Assembly: GCA_021521415.1 (NCBI GenBank)
Contig: JAIQDT010001939.1
Coordinates: 62,001-126,000, forward strand
Source of the DNA: Bidens hawaiensis
Taxonomy: Eukaryota > Streptophyta > Magnoliopsida > Asterales > Asteraceae
Length of the DNA stretch: 64,000 bases
Reading direction: 5' to 3'
Position numbers and translations under genes: made by a program. Below the pieces are notes generated by a model that had not been told where the DNA came from, ran no database searches, and saw only the letters and a program-made list of their open reading frames with translations. Numbering within the stretch: the stretch's first letter is position 1; each line of letters begins with the position of its first letter. Shown one piece after another: positions 21,630 through 31,316 of this stretch.

Positions 21630-22844
21630 TCAAGCAAAAAAATCGGGAATTTTTGCAAAGTGACACTAGGAAACCCGCGGGAAGAATCCCCACGGAGAAC
21701 CTTAAAACTAAAAAGCCTTTTCAAAACCCCTTGCTCAAAGTCCAAAAGTTCACCTCACTTTATTAAACATTCATGAGAAGAACATTGGACTGGGGGGACT
21801 TGAAGAGGTAGGTCCCAGCAGAGCCCAGTTGGTCCCGCAAGACTCACCTTGAACAGGGACGTCTGCGCAAAGGCCATCTGCTTCCGCAGGACCCACCATG
21901 CTCAGAGAACCTTACGCGCAGTACGCAAGCTGTACACGCAGGGAAAGCCTCCCAATGGTGAAGTACCCCGCCTGTTCCCGCAGTTGCGGATACAAGCCAT
22001 CAGGGAAGGCTACCCGCAGACAGCAGGGCTACACGCACAAGACAATAGATACTTCAGTAGTCACACGAAGGAATGAGCAAGACGGGAACGATCCCGCCAA
22101 AATGAGCCAGTCCGTATGATTCTGAAAGATCTTCTGTACTATACCTACCAAGGTATGGATAGGACAGACAATCTGACCAGAACAGCCCATGAGCCAATCA
22201 CAGGGTGACAGCTCACCGACAACAGTACGAGGAGGAGCACCCTCTAGTACTGTTTGTCACTATTAGCCGCTGCCTACTCACCAACCCTTACTGTAGGGCA
22301 TGCGCAGCCTACAGTTGGTGAAATAGTGTTACTGTTGGCCGTAACCTATTCACCAACCAGCATGGCCTGCGTATAATCCACAGTAGGTAGGACGTGCATA
22401 ATCTGCAGTTGGAGGAATAGTGCAGCCGACATAGTTACTGTTGGCCGTAACCTATCCACCAACCAGTATGGCCTGTGCATAGTCCACTGTTGGTAGAACA
22501 GGAATACTATTCAGCCGGCTATACCTTCTAACCTACCTTCGGCTATAAATACTCCAACATCTTGGAATGGTAAGATCATCTGATATCCAGTTATCTAGCA
22601 ATCTCTTAATATACACTTATATTCAGAGCAATCTAGTCTGATTCTCACGCCGGAGGGTGGTCACAAGGAGGAACCCCCCCCCCCTTCTCAGTGACGAGCT
22701 TACGGTGTTTGTTTTGCAGGTCTCCTGAAGAACAGCCTTCTCAGTCAGATCTCATCCGTGGGAAACATTACTTAACCCCCCAGATTATCTATAATCTGTC
22801 CAGATTATCTATAATCTGTCCAGGGTTCACTTAGTGTTTCTTCA
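21630..22844 (+). repeat. Right inverted arm, with an outward-facing TATA box
   Basis: Inverse of 18298-19512. Reading outward, CTATAAATACTCC at about 22543-22555 is a good TATA box. Downstream lies a possible splice acceptor (TTTGTTTTGCAG, about 22709-22720). An outward transcript would leave the element into the flanking LTR. A 75-codon frame is identical in both arms because the arms are duplicates; it is not independent evidence for a gene. Confidence 0.8.
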
Positions 22845-23400
22845 AAGACCTTAAGGCTTTGGGGGTATTTGTGTACCTGTACAGGGTAACACGGAGAGTC
22901 AACTCTCCAGTGGCTGGGCTACAATGGAATTGACGGGAAAAGGGTGAGGTTATCGTAGAGTTGGTGGCTCTAATAGATACCCAAAATCCAACAACGCTTA
23001 GGTAGAGGTTACCGTAGGGTGGGTGACTAATAGGTAACCGAAACCAGACGAGCGGCTTAAAAATCTATAACTGTGGCCTTGAAATAAATTTAGTGCCAAA
23101 CTTATTTATATATTAAAACATTTATAATTTATCGTTTATTAATTATAAACTTAGAACTCACCAGCTTTTGCTGACTTGTTTTAGCATGTATTTCAGGATA
23201 AGAGAAGTGAGTGTCGTAGAAGACATCAAGTGGCTATTTGACACGACCAGTATTTGACACATAGAACTCGGATAGGCAGAGCCTTATTCAAGTTTGTTGT
23301 ATAATCTTAAAACTTCCGCTGTGGTTATCAATAAAAAGGCTCTGTTTTTGTGTAAATCCAAAATTTTTGTCGCGCCTTGATTTTGGGGTGTTACAAACGG

Positions 23401-24153
23401 TATGGTTAAGAAACTCAGAACCACCATCCGATTGAAATACTTTAATTTTTCGTGAGCATTGGGTTTCCACAAACCGAATGAAAGCAGTTAAAATCGGATA
23501 GAAACCTGTTTTGGACTTCAAGGGATAAAGCCATGTGAACCGCGAGTAGTCATCCACAAAGAAAACATAATATAAATAACCATCCACAGAACGAATAGGT
23601 GCCGGACACCATTGATCACAATGTATTAGATCTGATCAATGTATTAGATCTAACGGATGCGTACACCGTTTAGGACTGACTTCAAAAGGCAATTTATGAC
23701 ATTTAGAAAGTTGACATGATATGCAAATAATAAGTTTAGGCGACAAGGAAGTAACATGTAAAGCACCCGACTTGTGCAATAAAGAAATAATGTCAAAAGA
23801 CACGTGACCAAGGCGATTATGCCATAGTTAACAAGGAAGTAACATGTAAAGCACCCGACTTGTGCAACAAAGAAATAATGTCAAAAGACACGTGACCAAG
23901 GCGATTATGCCATAGTTAACAAGGAAGTAACATGTAAAGCACCCGACTTGTGCAACAAAGAAATAATGTCAAAAGACAAGTTACCAAGGCGATTATGCCA
24001 TAGTTCATAAGAAGCTTTATTTAAAACACCATGTTTGGCAGCAAGGGCTAGAGGTCCATCTTTAAGTACGTAAAGTCCATTTTCACATCGTCCTTTAGCG
24101 AGCACCGGTGGCTCTTGCGAAACCTGAATAGTAAAGGGTTGAGATAATAACAC
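23401..24153 (-). pseudogene. Copia GAG-pre-integrase and integrase, N-terminal part
   Basis: Minus-strand frames show LALAAKHGVLNKASYELWHN and RLGNLSFDIISLL (the His/Cys zinc region of GAG-pre-integrase). Then come GYLYYVFFVDDYSRFTWLYP and FQSDGGSEFLNHTV (integrase catalytic core with its first two acidic residues). The coding stretch is cut at 23401 by the solo-LTR insertion. It is inflated by three 88-bp tandem repeats. Confidence 0.88.
23743..24004. repeat. Three tandem 88-bp units in the Copia coding region
   Basis: Units start ACAAGGAAGTAACATG at 23743, 23831 and 23919. The first two differ by one base in GTGCAA(T/C)AAAG; the third has AGTTACC instead of CGTGACC. Confidence 0.95.
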
Positions 24154-24172
24154 ATCTACAGGAAGGTCGTTT

Positions 24173-24465
24173 GTTAACTTGCTAATGGAAAGTAATTTTT
24201 TTGTGAGATGTGGAACAAGTAAAACATCATGTACGAAGGTCGTTTGTTAACTTGCTAATGGAAAGTAATTTTTTTGTGAGATGTGGAACAAGTAAAACAT
24301 CATGTACGGGCAGATTTTTAGCAATATAAGAGGTGCCCGTATGTGAGACAGAAAGAGAATGACCGTTACCAAAGGTAACATGCATATTACCTTGATAGGG
24401 AGCCACATGATGGAGATTATTACGCATATTACCTTGATAGGGACCACATGATGGAGATTATTAAG
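24173..24465. repeat. Further short tandem duplications (about 63 bp and about 40 bp) in Copia gag-pol
   Basis: AAGGTCGTTTGTTAACTTGC recurs 63 bp apart (24173, 24236). GCATATTACCTTGATAGGG recurs about 40 bp later (about 24384 and 24424). Each duplicates part of the protease-integrase coding region and shifts the frame. Confidence 0.88.
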
Positions 24466-24469
24466 ATCA

Positions 24470-25428
24470 GGAGTCATATGGGTCGTCGCTCCCGAATCAA
24501 CATTCCAATCAGGAGTGTTTAGAGTAACATTACACTGAGCATGAAAGGCCTTTGCAAGTTGCTCGTCTGTCAGAGTTGCACAGGCGATGAAAGTGTAGGT
24601 TGGACAGTTAGAGCCATAATGTCCATATGTACGACATAGTTGACAGTGAGGTTGTCTACGGCCTGACCTGCGACCCATAGACGAGTTGCGTGAACCATTG
24701 CCACCACGATTAGATTTATAACCATGACCACGCTTTTGTGAAGAAGACGGTCGTGTTATCTGAGCATTAAAAGCAGCAGCTGGTGCAGAAGAGCCGTGGA
24801 GAGACCGGAGAAACAACTCATGACTTTCCGCCTGAGAAAGGAGATCTCGAAAAGGCGGTGGTGGTTTGGCAGATTTAACAGCCGTTGAGAACATTTCAAA
24901 AGATGGACCCAGAGCACATAAGAACCAATGAAGCTTTTCTGATTCAACAACATGTTGGCCTATAGCAGCTAACTGATCACACAAAACTTTAAATTGACGA
25001 CCAAATTCTGCAACTGAGGATGTACCTTTAGTTAATTGACGAAAAGAGTCACGCAATACGTGAACCCGCTCAATAGAGGAGTTGCAATAAGCAGTCTCGA
25101 GAGCATCCCAAGATTTGTTTAGCAGTGATGAGACCTAAGTTTTCTCCGGCAGCTTCTTCAGAAAGAGAAGAATTGAGAAGAACAATTGTCTTTTTATCCA
25201 GATCTAGCCAAATGGGAAGTTCTGGATTGGGAATCAGTTTGTTGTCAACGAGTATAGTAGATGGTGGCTGTGGAGAAGAACCATCAATATGGGAGATAAG
25301 TCTTTGATATGTGAACAGAGGAGTGATATGGTTTCTCCAAACAAGATAATTAGTGGATGAAAGTTTGGTAGGAATTAAGTGGAGTGGGTGTTAACGGAAA
25401 GAGAATTATCGGTGGTTTGGGAGGCCAT
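24470..25428 (-). pseudogene. Copia gag and protease (frameshifted)
   Basis: The start MASQTTDNSLSVN at 25428 is followed by early frame breaks. The frame is open again from about 25056: a retrotransposon gag (FGRQFKVLCDQLAAIGQHV, LHWFLCALGPSFEMFSTAV), a basic region, and a zinc knuckle CQLCRTYGHYGSNC. The aspartic protease WNVDSGATTHMTPDLNN follows, with the catalytic DSG intact. Confidence 0.9.
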
Positions 25429-25512
25429 GAAGAAGATGATCAGATGTAGGGTAAATGAAGAGAAGAACGACGATGAAGAAAAATTTGGTTAAAAGATGTA
25501 CGGCTGATACCA

Positions 25513-25666
25513 TGTACAAATCTTATTCAATAAGGGTTGTTTAACGTATATTATTTGCAGAGATTATATAATACAAAGTTACAAAAATTACTCCTTCAAT
25601 TAAAGAGTTTAACAAAAATATGAGATACACAATTAATTACATAATATTAGCTAATATTATCTAATA
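25513..25666 (-). repeat. Copia 5' LTR
   Basis: Pairs with 13456-13609. The primer-binding site lies at about 25501-25512 on the minus strand. Confidence 0.93.
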
Positions 25667-25914
25667 TTATCTTATAATATTTACTTTTAGAATCACCACA
25701 CATAATAATTGTTGCTTAAGGAACACACTTGTAGCAAGTAATTTAGTATACTAAGGGTTAGTAATGTTTGTATTTAGGGTTGTTTGTCCACAATAAAATA
25801 AAAAACAAGTTCACTTATATCGGGCGGTTTGTCCAGAGTGATGTAGCCCACCGTATTCAAGCTAGTTGGTGCACATTTATAGAAGCCACAAGGGTATTGT
25901 GCGACAAAACCCAA
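25667..25914. other. Remnant of the RLK copy C first intron right of the Copia insertion
   Basis: TAGAATCAC, GTTGCTTAAGGAA and ACACTTGT (25690-25735) match the copy B intron at 46455-46505 in order. This ties the Copia insertion to the RLK intron. The remainder is unclassified. Confidence 0.7.
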
Positions 25915-26290
25915 ACAAAACGAAAGGATGTATTTTAAAGAGTTGTAGTTTGACTTGCGCTATGTTATATGGAGCTGATTGTTGGGTTATCAACATAACA
26001 CTAGCACAAAAGCTATAGGTAGTAGAAATGAGGATGTTAGGTGGAGGTGTGAGTACTCAAGGATGGACCATATAAAAAATGAAGGATTTCAAGAAAAAAA
26101 TGGGTTGAAAGGTGTGATGAGATGGTTTTGGCACTTGAAGAGGAGATAGATGAGAACTCCAATAAAAACCATGGAAATTCTCACAGTGGAGGGAGGAGCA
26201 GGCGTGGACCCAAACAAGCAAGGGATCATTGAATTAGGCAAAAGATTTGTTAGTACTTTTACCTCTTTAAGGACATGACTGAGAATTAAT
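25915..26290 (+). pseudogene. LINE (non-LTR retrotransposon) reverse-transcriptase 3' remnant
   Basis: Plus-strand translation gives CAMLYGADCWVIN, VVEMRMLGG and RWFWHLKRR-MRTP across several stops. This resembles the typical plant LINE tail (LYGAECW..., EMRMLRW..., RWFGHVKRRP). Highly degraded. Confidence 0.75.
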
Positions 26291-26330
26291 TGAGGTTTTG
26301 TAGACTTTGGATAAGAGCAGTCTATACATT

Positions 26331-26454
26331 TGAATTGGGCCTTTGTTTTACCTACACTTTTGTTTGCCATATTCTTATCCTTAGCAATATTGTTTTGAAT
26401 TAGGCCTTTGTTTTACCTACACTTTTGTTTGCCATATTCTTATCCTTAGCAATA
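26331..26454. repeat. 62-bp direct duplication
   Basis: GGCCTTTGTTTTACCTAC and CCATATTCTTATCCTTAGC occur twice, 62 bp apart, almost identical, right after the LINE remnant. Confidence 0.9.
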
Positions 26455-26475
26455 TTTTCTTGGCATATAGATTTG

Positions 26476-27302
26476 TTAGGAAAGTGTATATTTATTTTTA
26501 ATATATTTGAAAGTGCTTGTAAGTGAAGGAGAGAGAAAGATAATGATAAAGATGTAAAAAAATATTATTTAATTATATATGAAAGAAAAAATATAATATT
26601 TTTTACTGTAGTTATATAGATAGATATAGAGAAGCTACCAGGAATGCTTTATAAGAGCATTTCTCAGCAGCTTATCTAAAAAAATTGTGAGATAAATCTC
26701 TAAAATTTGTTAGAGGATTGTAAGTTTTTGTGAGTAGATGAGAGAAATTTTTAAAGAAATGAGTAAATTTGGAGGGACATTGTTCATCCTCTATTTAATT
26801 TTTAATCTATTTGAAAATGGTTGTGAGTGGAGGAGAGATACAAAATATTTATATGTAAAAAAATATTATTTAATTGTATATGAGAGAGAAAAGTAGTGTT
26901 TTTAGTGTAATTATATAGATAGAGATATAGAAGTTGTCGGGAATGCCCTAATATGTTCAACTTTAATGATAGGGAAAATTACTACTATCATTATATATTA
27001 GAGCATCCCAACCCATTTCTTAAATTTATGTGATGAGAGTTTGTAAATTATAGGGTGGAGTTTTGAGTGGTTGTGATGTAAATTATAGGGTGAAGAGAGA
27101 AAAGGTAATGGTTCTTTGTAAAATTTGGAGAAACTTTGTTTGTCCCTATTTATTTTTTAATATTTGTTGAATTGGTTGTAAGTAAAGGAGATATAAAACT
27201 GTAATGATAAATGTATAAAAAATATTATTTAATTGGACAGTAGAAAGAAATATAGTGTTTTATAGTGTAATTATAGAGGTAAGGATGGAGGAGAGAATGC
27301 TC
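26476..27302. mobile_element. Cluster of three related Harbinger/Tourist-like MITEs
   Basis: Three diverged copies (about 26476-26655 partial, about 26653-26950, 27001-27302) share AATATTATTTAATT, GTGTAATTATA and GGAGAGA blocks. The third has clean inverted ends GAGCAT...ATGCTC with TTA on both sides (26998-27000 and 27303-27305). This is the TTA/TAA target duplication of PIF/Harbinger MITEs. No transposase. Confidence 0.75.
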
Positions 27303-27379
27303 TTAGTTTTTGTATTGGGGTTGAGTTATTCTATAAAGGTCAACAAATATGATAAATGTAAGAAATCGTAATTAATTGA

Positions 27380-28780
27380 CATGTATTAATTAGGGACCCA
27401 AGAGAAAACAGTATAAAAATAATAATACATATTTTATCTCTCCATATACAAGTCGCATGTCATTCCCCCTATCATATCAAAAAATTTAAAACTTTTTCAT
27501 ATAATATATTTTTTACAAAAAAATCACAATAATAACAAACGGTTTTTTATCTTTAATATGAGTATGAATTTATATAAAATTTAAAACAAAAATTATATCA
27601 TTGTGTCTTTTTGTTTGTCATTGTGTGTGTGTGTGTGTGTTTGTGTCTTTCAAATCATCATTGTAATTTTTTTAAAAATATTAATAACATCATTGTGTAT
27701 TAATATTTAAATATAATGATAACATACAACAAATTATCCGATATATAAAACACAATGATGAATACATATTACACTACCTAAAACATAAAACATAAAACAC
27801 AATGGTGAATACATAACATAATGACCTAAAACATAAACATAATGATGAATACATATAACACAATGACCTAAAACGTAAAATACAACGGTGCATAAATATT
27901 ACACAATGACATGAACGTAATACTTTTTTTTCTCAAATTAAGTGAACGTCGCAAGTCAATCCCGAACAAAAAGCATTGAACATATTACACAATTAATAAA
28001 ACACAATGATAAGTAGAAATACAAATGATGAGCACAAAAACACAATAACGAACAAAAAGACACAATGAATTAATATTTGTTTTAATTATTATAAATATGT
28101 ATGCAGACCCGGCTCCGAGAACGGTTAAATTTTTTTGGGCTGAAGGCAAAAAAATTTTTGGGCCTAAATAAAAAGGGGTAGCTTGTTGGGTTTAAACAAT
28201 TTAATTTTTAAATGAACCTTAATTTTTTGGGCATTATGATTTGATTGTGTAAAAAACATTTTATTTTTGCAAAAAATATGGTTAAAATGTCTCAAGTGAG
28301 GTTTGAACGCACAACCTTTTGGTTGAAAGTCATACCCTTTTGCCACTAAACCAAGCCAGTGACCGTGTAATTAAGTTTAAACATTATATATACATATTGT
28401 TTTTCATAAAAATATATAAAACTTTTTAAAAAAAATCCGGGCCTATTGGGGTGTCGGGCCGGGGTCCGTCGACCACCCGGTCCTCCATTATAGCCGGCCC
28501 TGTATGTATGCCAAATGAAAAACACAGTGACCAAATTCTATAACACAATATATGAACCCACTATTTTTTATTTTTATATAACAATATGATACTCATATTA
28601 AAAATAAAAAAAGATTGTTTTGTTGTGAATTTTTTAAAAAGAATGTTGTATGAAAAAATTATGAACGTTTTAAAATGATGAAATTAACACGTGTCTTTCT
28701 TTTTGAGAGAAAAAGTCCACAAAAGTGAGTTATTATTTTTATGTCATTCCTTTCAATTTTTTCCTCTTAAATTAATCTAT
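27380..28780. mobile_element. Degenerate long-TIR non-autonomous element
   Basis: The two ends are rough inverse copies over about 150-200 bp. TTTTAATATGAGTAT near 27558 mirrors ATACTCATATTAAAA near 28590, and AAAAATAATAA at 27415 mirrors 28731-28741. The interior has a (TG)n run (27618-27641) and an array of CACAATGATGAATACAT variants (27750-28060). A hAT-type MITE is nested at 28104-28502. Class uncertain; MULE-like by the TIR length. Confidence 0.5.
28104..28502 (-). mobile_element. hAT-type MITE with internal tRNA-like Pol III boxes
   Basis: Ends CAGACCCGGCT and AGCCGGCCCTG are inverted. An exact 8-bp duplication TATGTATG lies at 28096-28103 and 28503-28510, diagnostic of hAT insertion. 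On the minus strand it contains TGGTTTAGTGGCAAAAGGG (A-box-like) and TTGTGCGTTCAAACCTC (B-box-like), resembling a tRNA gene body. A relative lies at 36416-36630. Confidence 0.88.
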
Positions 28781-29149
28781 GTCATTCAAATATAAGATTA
28801 ATGAATTAAATTCTTTTTCACCCTTCTTATTTTTGTTGTCATTTGTATTTTAACTTTATCCTTTATATTGTTATTGATTTGATTCCGTTAGCCACATTTT
28901 ATGTTATCCAGATTAGTGTTAATGTAAACATTGAAAAATAAAGGTTCTTGGAGCCATGGTCTTGTGGGCGTAGCCTTTTTTTCCATGGAATAGGAAATGT
29001 TTGTCTTCATCACACCCTCTTTGGACCCACAAACAAATTTTCTATAGTGAGATTTTACAGGTTACGTTTGTTTATTTATAAGGGGTAATATGTACGAACA
29101 TTATACACAGTGGCGAGGATTGGACGAAATGCATAATTAAAAAAATCAT
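28511..29149. other. AT-rich transposon-derived spacer abutting the broken RLK copy C
   Basis: Includes the right TIR of the 27380-28780 element. Near 29107 is CAGTGGCGAGGATTGG, which looks like a hAT terminus. The homology of RLK copy C to copy B stops abruptly at about 29150, so an insertion or rearrangement boundary lies here. No gene. Confidence 0.5.
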
Positions 29150-30492
29150 AAGTCTTGCAGCCTATTCTGTTGTTTCTAGTTTTAGTATAGGCCACACAAG
29201 AACAGTTGCTCCAACATATTATTTGGCAATCATATAAGTTATAGCTTTCATCGTATACATATACATCTTCAAAATTAGAAAAATAGTAGTCGTAGCGTCT
29301 TGGGGATCCAAAGCGATAATCTTTCCTGCATTTTAATTTTTCAAACTGATCTTCAGCACAGCCAGGAGGATGATTAATGAAGCGGCAGTGGACACTTAAG
29401 CTCAGTGGTGAACCCTTAAGCTGACCATCTTGCAGCATCCTCAGAGCTGGATTTGAATCGTATGTTCTCGTTAAATATGTGAAGGATTTCTCGCCATCAT
29501 TAGAAACATAATCAAAGCGGACATCTGGGCCGGAAGATTGTAGATCGGTATTTTTGAATTCACCTTTCGTCCAAGGTCCACTTGTCCAGTGGACGTTCCC
29601 CTGCCTCAGAATGACCTGCTGCCCTGTGCCATTAACAGGGGCGTAGCCAGCCTTTGGGGAATGGGTTCGGCCGAACCCGTACAAAATTTTGTTTTAGTGT
29701 TATATATTAGTGTATTTTGACATCGAACCCGTAGAAATTTCAACAGCGAACCCGTAGAAAACCCAAATATAAGTGGTAAACAGTCGGCCTTTTGTCCCTA
29801 AAAAATTTTCGAACCCGTTGGAAAAAATTTCTAGCTACGCCACTGGCCATTAAGTTCTACTGCTAATGTAAATAAACCATCAGACGGCAGTTCATCGTTC
29901 CGCCAAGAAGTCAGGGACCATCTGTGCCCAGTCTTGAGATTAATCCCCAATTTCATTCCAGGTAGAAGCATGTCTGTTGGGTAATCAAAGCTTTGCCATA
30001 TAACCTGCTTAACGGACCCATCTGGATGCAGTTCTCGAAGCATCAAATTCCCTGAATCCAGCAGTTTAACACTTGCTTTGCGTGTTACAAGTGGCATTGA
30101 ATTAAAGAGATCAAGAACAGTGCCTCTACCAGATAAGATGCTGAGCTTTCCATTACCATCTATGACGAGCTTGCCGTATATATCCTTGATCGGATTGTTT
30201 CTGTTTGCTACCCAAACTGCCATATTACTCAATTCGTTAGATGCCTTATTATTTTGGTAGTAGTCATATCTGATTTGTTCTTTATTGTAGAATACCCCTA
30301 GATAAGGATTCACCATAGTGCCAAAGCTAAGAACTTCAAACAGAAGACCTTGTTTGATGAAATCAGTTCGCCCCAGTCCTTGAGCTCGTCACCTTGACGT
30401 AAGGTATCCGTATCTGTTTCAGAATAACAAGGAATATTGCTGAATAAAAAGCTTATTAGAGTAATGAAGAGGATTATACTTTGGTATGCCAT
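29150..30492 (-). pseudogene. RLK copy C: lectin/S-domain/PAN ectodomain exon with three lesions
   Basis: Starts MAYQSIILFITLISFLFSNI (signal peptide) at 30492. After KVFCLKF a 1-nt deletion in a TTT run (about 30330) shifts the frame; the next frame resumes with [12 protein letters not shown]. The bulb-lectin motifs ([32 protein letters not shown]) and WSLTSWRND follow. A 210-bp hAT MITE at 29636-29845 breaks the exon a second time. The frame then continues ([18 protein letters not shown]) through most of PAN (CQIICWSNCSCVAYTKTRN). Homology with copy B ends after GCKTY at about 29150, so the last about 25 codons and the splice donor are missing. Transmembrane and kinase exons are at 10986-13188. 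Three independent lesions make this a pseudogene. Confidence 0.9.
29636..29845. mobile_element. hAT-type MITE inside RLK copy C ectodomain
   Basis: Inverted ends CAGGGGCGTAGCCAG and CTAGCTACGCCACTG, with a perfect 8-bp duplication GCCATTAA at 29628-29635 and 29846-29853. Excising it with one TSD restores LNGTGQQVIL, matching copy B. Confidence 0.95.
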
Positions 30493-30563
30493 TGTACGTT
30501 TCAGGGTACACAAAGTATCTGGGTTGAGAACTGATATTATCAAAATGCTTGGCAACTTCTCTC

Positions 30564-30572
30564 TTGACTCAA
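30564..30572 (-). promoter_or_regulatory. Conserved TTGACTCAA motif upstream of RLK copy C
   Basis: Lies 72 bp upstream of the ATG, matching the spacing in copy A. Contains the WRKY core TTGAC. Confidence 0.4.
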
Positions 30573-31316
30573 AACTTCAACACCGTATGTTTTACGTTAC
30601 ATTTAGTCAGCAACTCAGCATAAATAATCATATCATAATTCATAATGGGCCTTGCTTTTCTTTCCATTTAAACGTCCACAGTTAATGCTTTACTTTACAC
30701 TTGGTCAACAGACACCCTTTAATTTAATAAAGAGGCTTATTAAATCGCATCCAAATAAACCCGAATTTCTATTTTGAATTTAAATTTAAATATATCAAAC
30801 GATTCAAGTTGAATAATATCCTCATTGCAAGTGTTCAAACATTCATTTTTGAATTTTAAGGGATAAAAGTGTCTTTTCATCAACACATTGGACATAACAA
30901 GTGATTTGGTATTATATAATTACACTATTACCCCTTTATCTTTGCATTCTTTTTATAAATTTAACCAGCATTTACATTTCAACCCCATCATCTTTCTCTA
31001 CATATTCCTCATATCTATTTCTTTTATTATTTCTTGTATATCCTTGAGTATATTGTATTTTTAAAAAAAATTCAAACATACGGTTACAAAGCTCTTATTT
31101 TTATCTACACTTTGATATAAATTTTATTCAAAACCGATGTGCAGATTATATCATACAAGTCATAGTTGCATCAATTTACAAGTATTTAAAGCACAAAAGT
31201 TTTAACTTGTAGTTCTAATTTTAATATAATTACAGTTTTGTTCTCTTAACTTTACTCAACTTTATTCCTAGTCTTCCTAAGAAACTACTTATTTTTAAGA
31301 TAACTCTCCCCTATAT
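30573..31316. other. 5' flank of RLK copy C
   Basis: The first 150 bp align with the 5' flanks of copies A and B (TTTTACGTTACAT, TAGTCAGCA). The rest is AT-rich with no supported gene. Confidence 0.5.

Larger units (their letters stand above)
18298..22844. mobile_element. Element with 1,215-bp inverted terminal arms, 5-bp TSD and a gypsy-type transposase gene
   Basis: Left arm 18298-19512 and right arm 21630-22844 are inverted copies of equal length with only a few differences. The outer ends are TGAAAAAACACTAAG and its inverse (TGAAGAAACAC when read inward from the right). AAGAC flanks both sides (18293-18297 and 22845-22849). Removing the element restores the solo-LTR text CATGTAAGAC|CTTAAGG. 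The unique centre (19513-21629) carries a minus-strand gene with promoter (19552-20736). The TG/CA ends and 5-bp TSD look like retroviral-type integration, but the terminal repeats are inverted, unlike LTRs. Alternatives are a long-TIR DNA transposon or an LTR element rearranged before integration. Confidence 0.88.
16256..23395 (+). mobile_element. Probable solo LTR (Ty3/gypsy-like) inside the Copia integrase
   Basis: The insertion begins TGTAATATCC and ends GGGGTGTTACA, giving TG...CA termini with inverted ends. A perfect 5-bp duplication AACGG lies at 16251-16255 and 23396-23400. Without the nested element it is about 2.59 kb and contains no gag-pol frame or internal LTR boundary. It reads like one long LTR, with a 3' part (TCACCAGCTTTTGCTGAC, ATGTATTTCAGG) reminiscent of Tekay/Del-type plant LTRs. 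A solo LTR forms by recombination between two LTRs. An unusual non-LTR element cannot be excluded. Confidence 0.75.
13456..25666 (-). mobile_element. Ty1/Copia LTR retrotransposon in the RLK copy C intron, itself split by nested insertions
   Basis: 154-bp LTRs at 13456-13609 (3') and 25513-25666 (5') match closely. On the minus strand they start TATTAG and end TTTGTACA. Flanks TTACC (13451-13455) and TTATC (25667-25671) are a one-mismatch TSD. The primer site TGGTATCAGCCG follows the 5' LTR, and an 11-base G polypurine tract precedes the 3' LTR. In element order the interior holds gag with a CCHC knuckle, protease (DSGATTHM), GAG-pre-integrase, integrase (cut by a solo LTR), RT and RNase H. 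That order is Copia. The reading frames carry many shifts and local duplications, so it is defective. DNA right of the 5' LTR (25680-25750) matches the intron after exon 1 of RLK copy B, which places the insertion in that intron. Confidence 0.92.

Noticed and set aside
28280..28360. Possible tRNA gene
   Set aside because: It has A/B-box-like text but no convincing cloverleaf, and it lies within a hAT MITE. It is treated as a tRNA-derived piece of the element.
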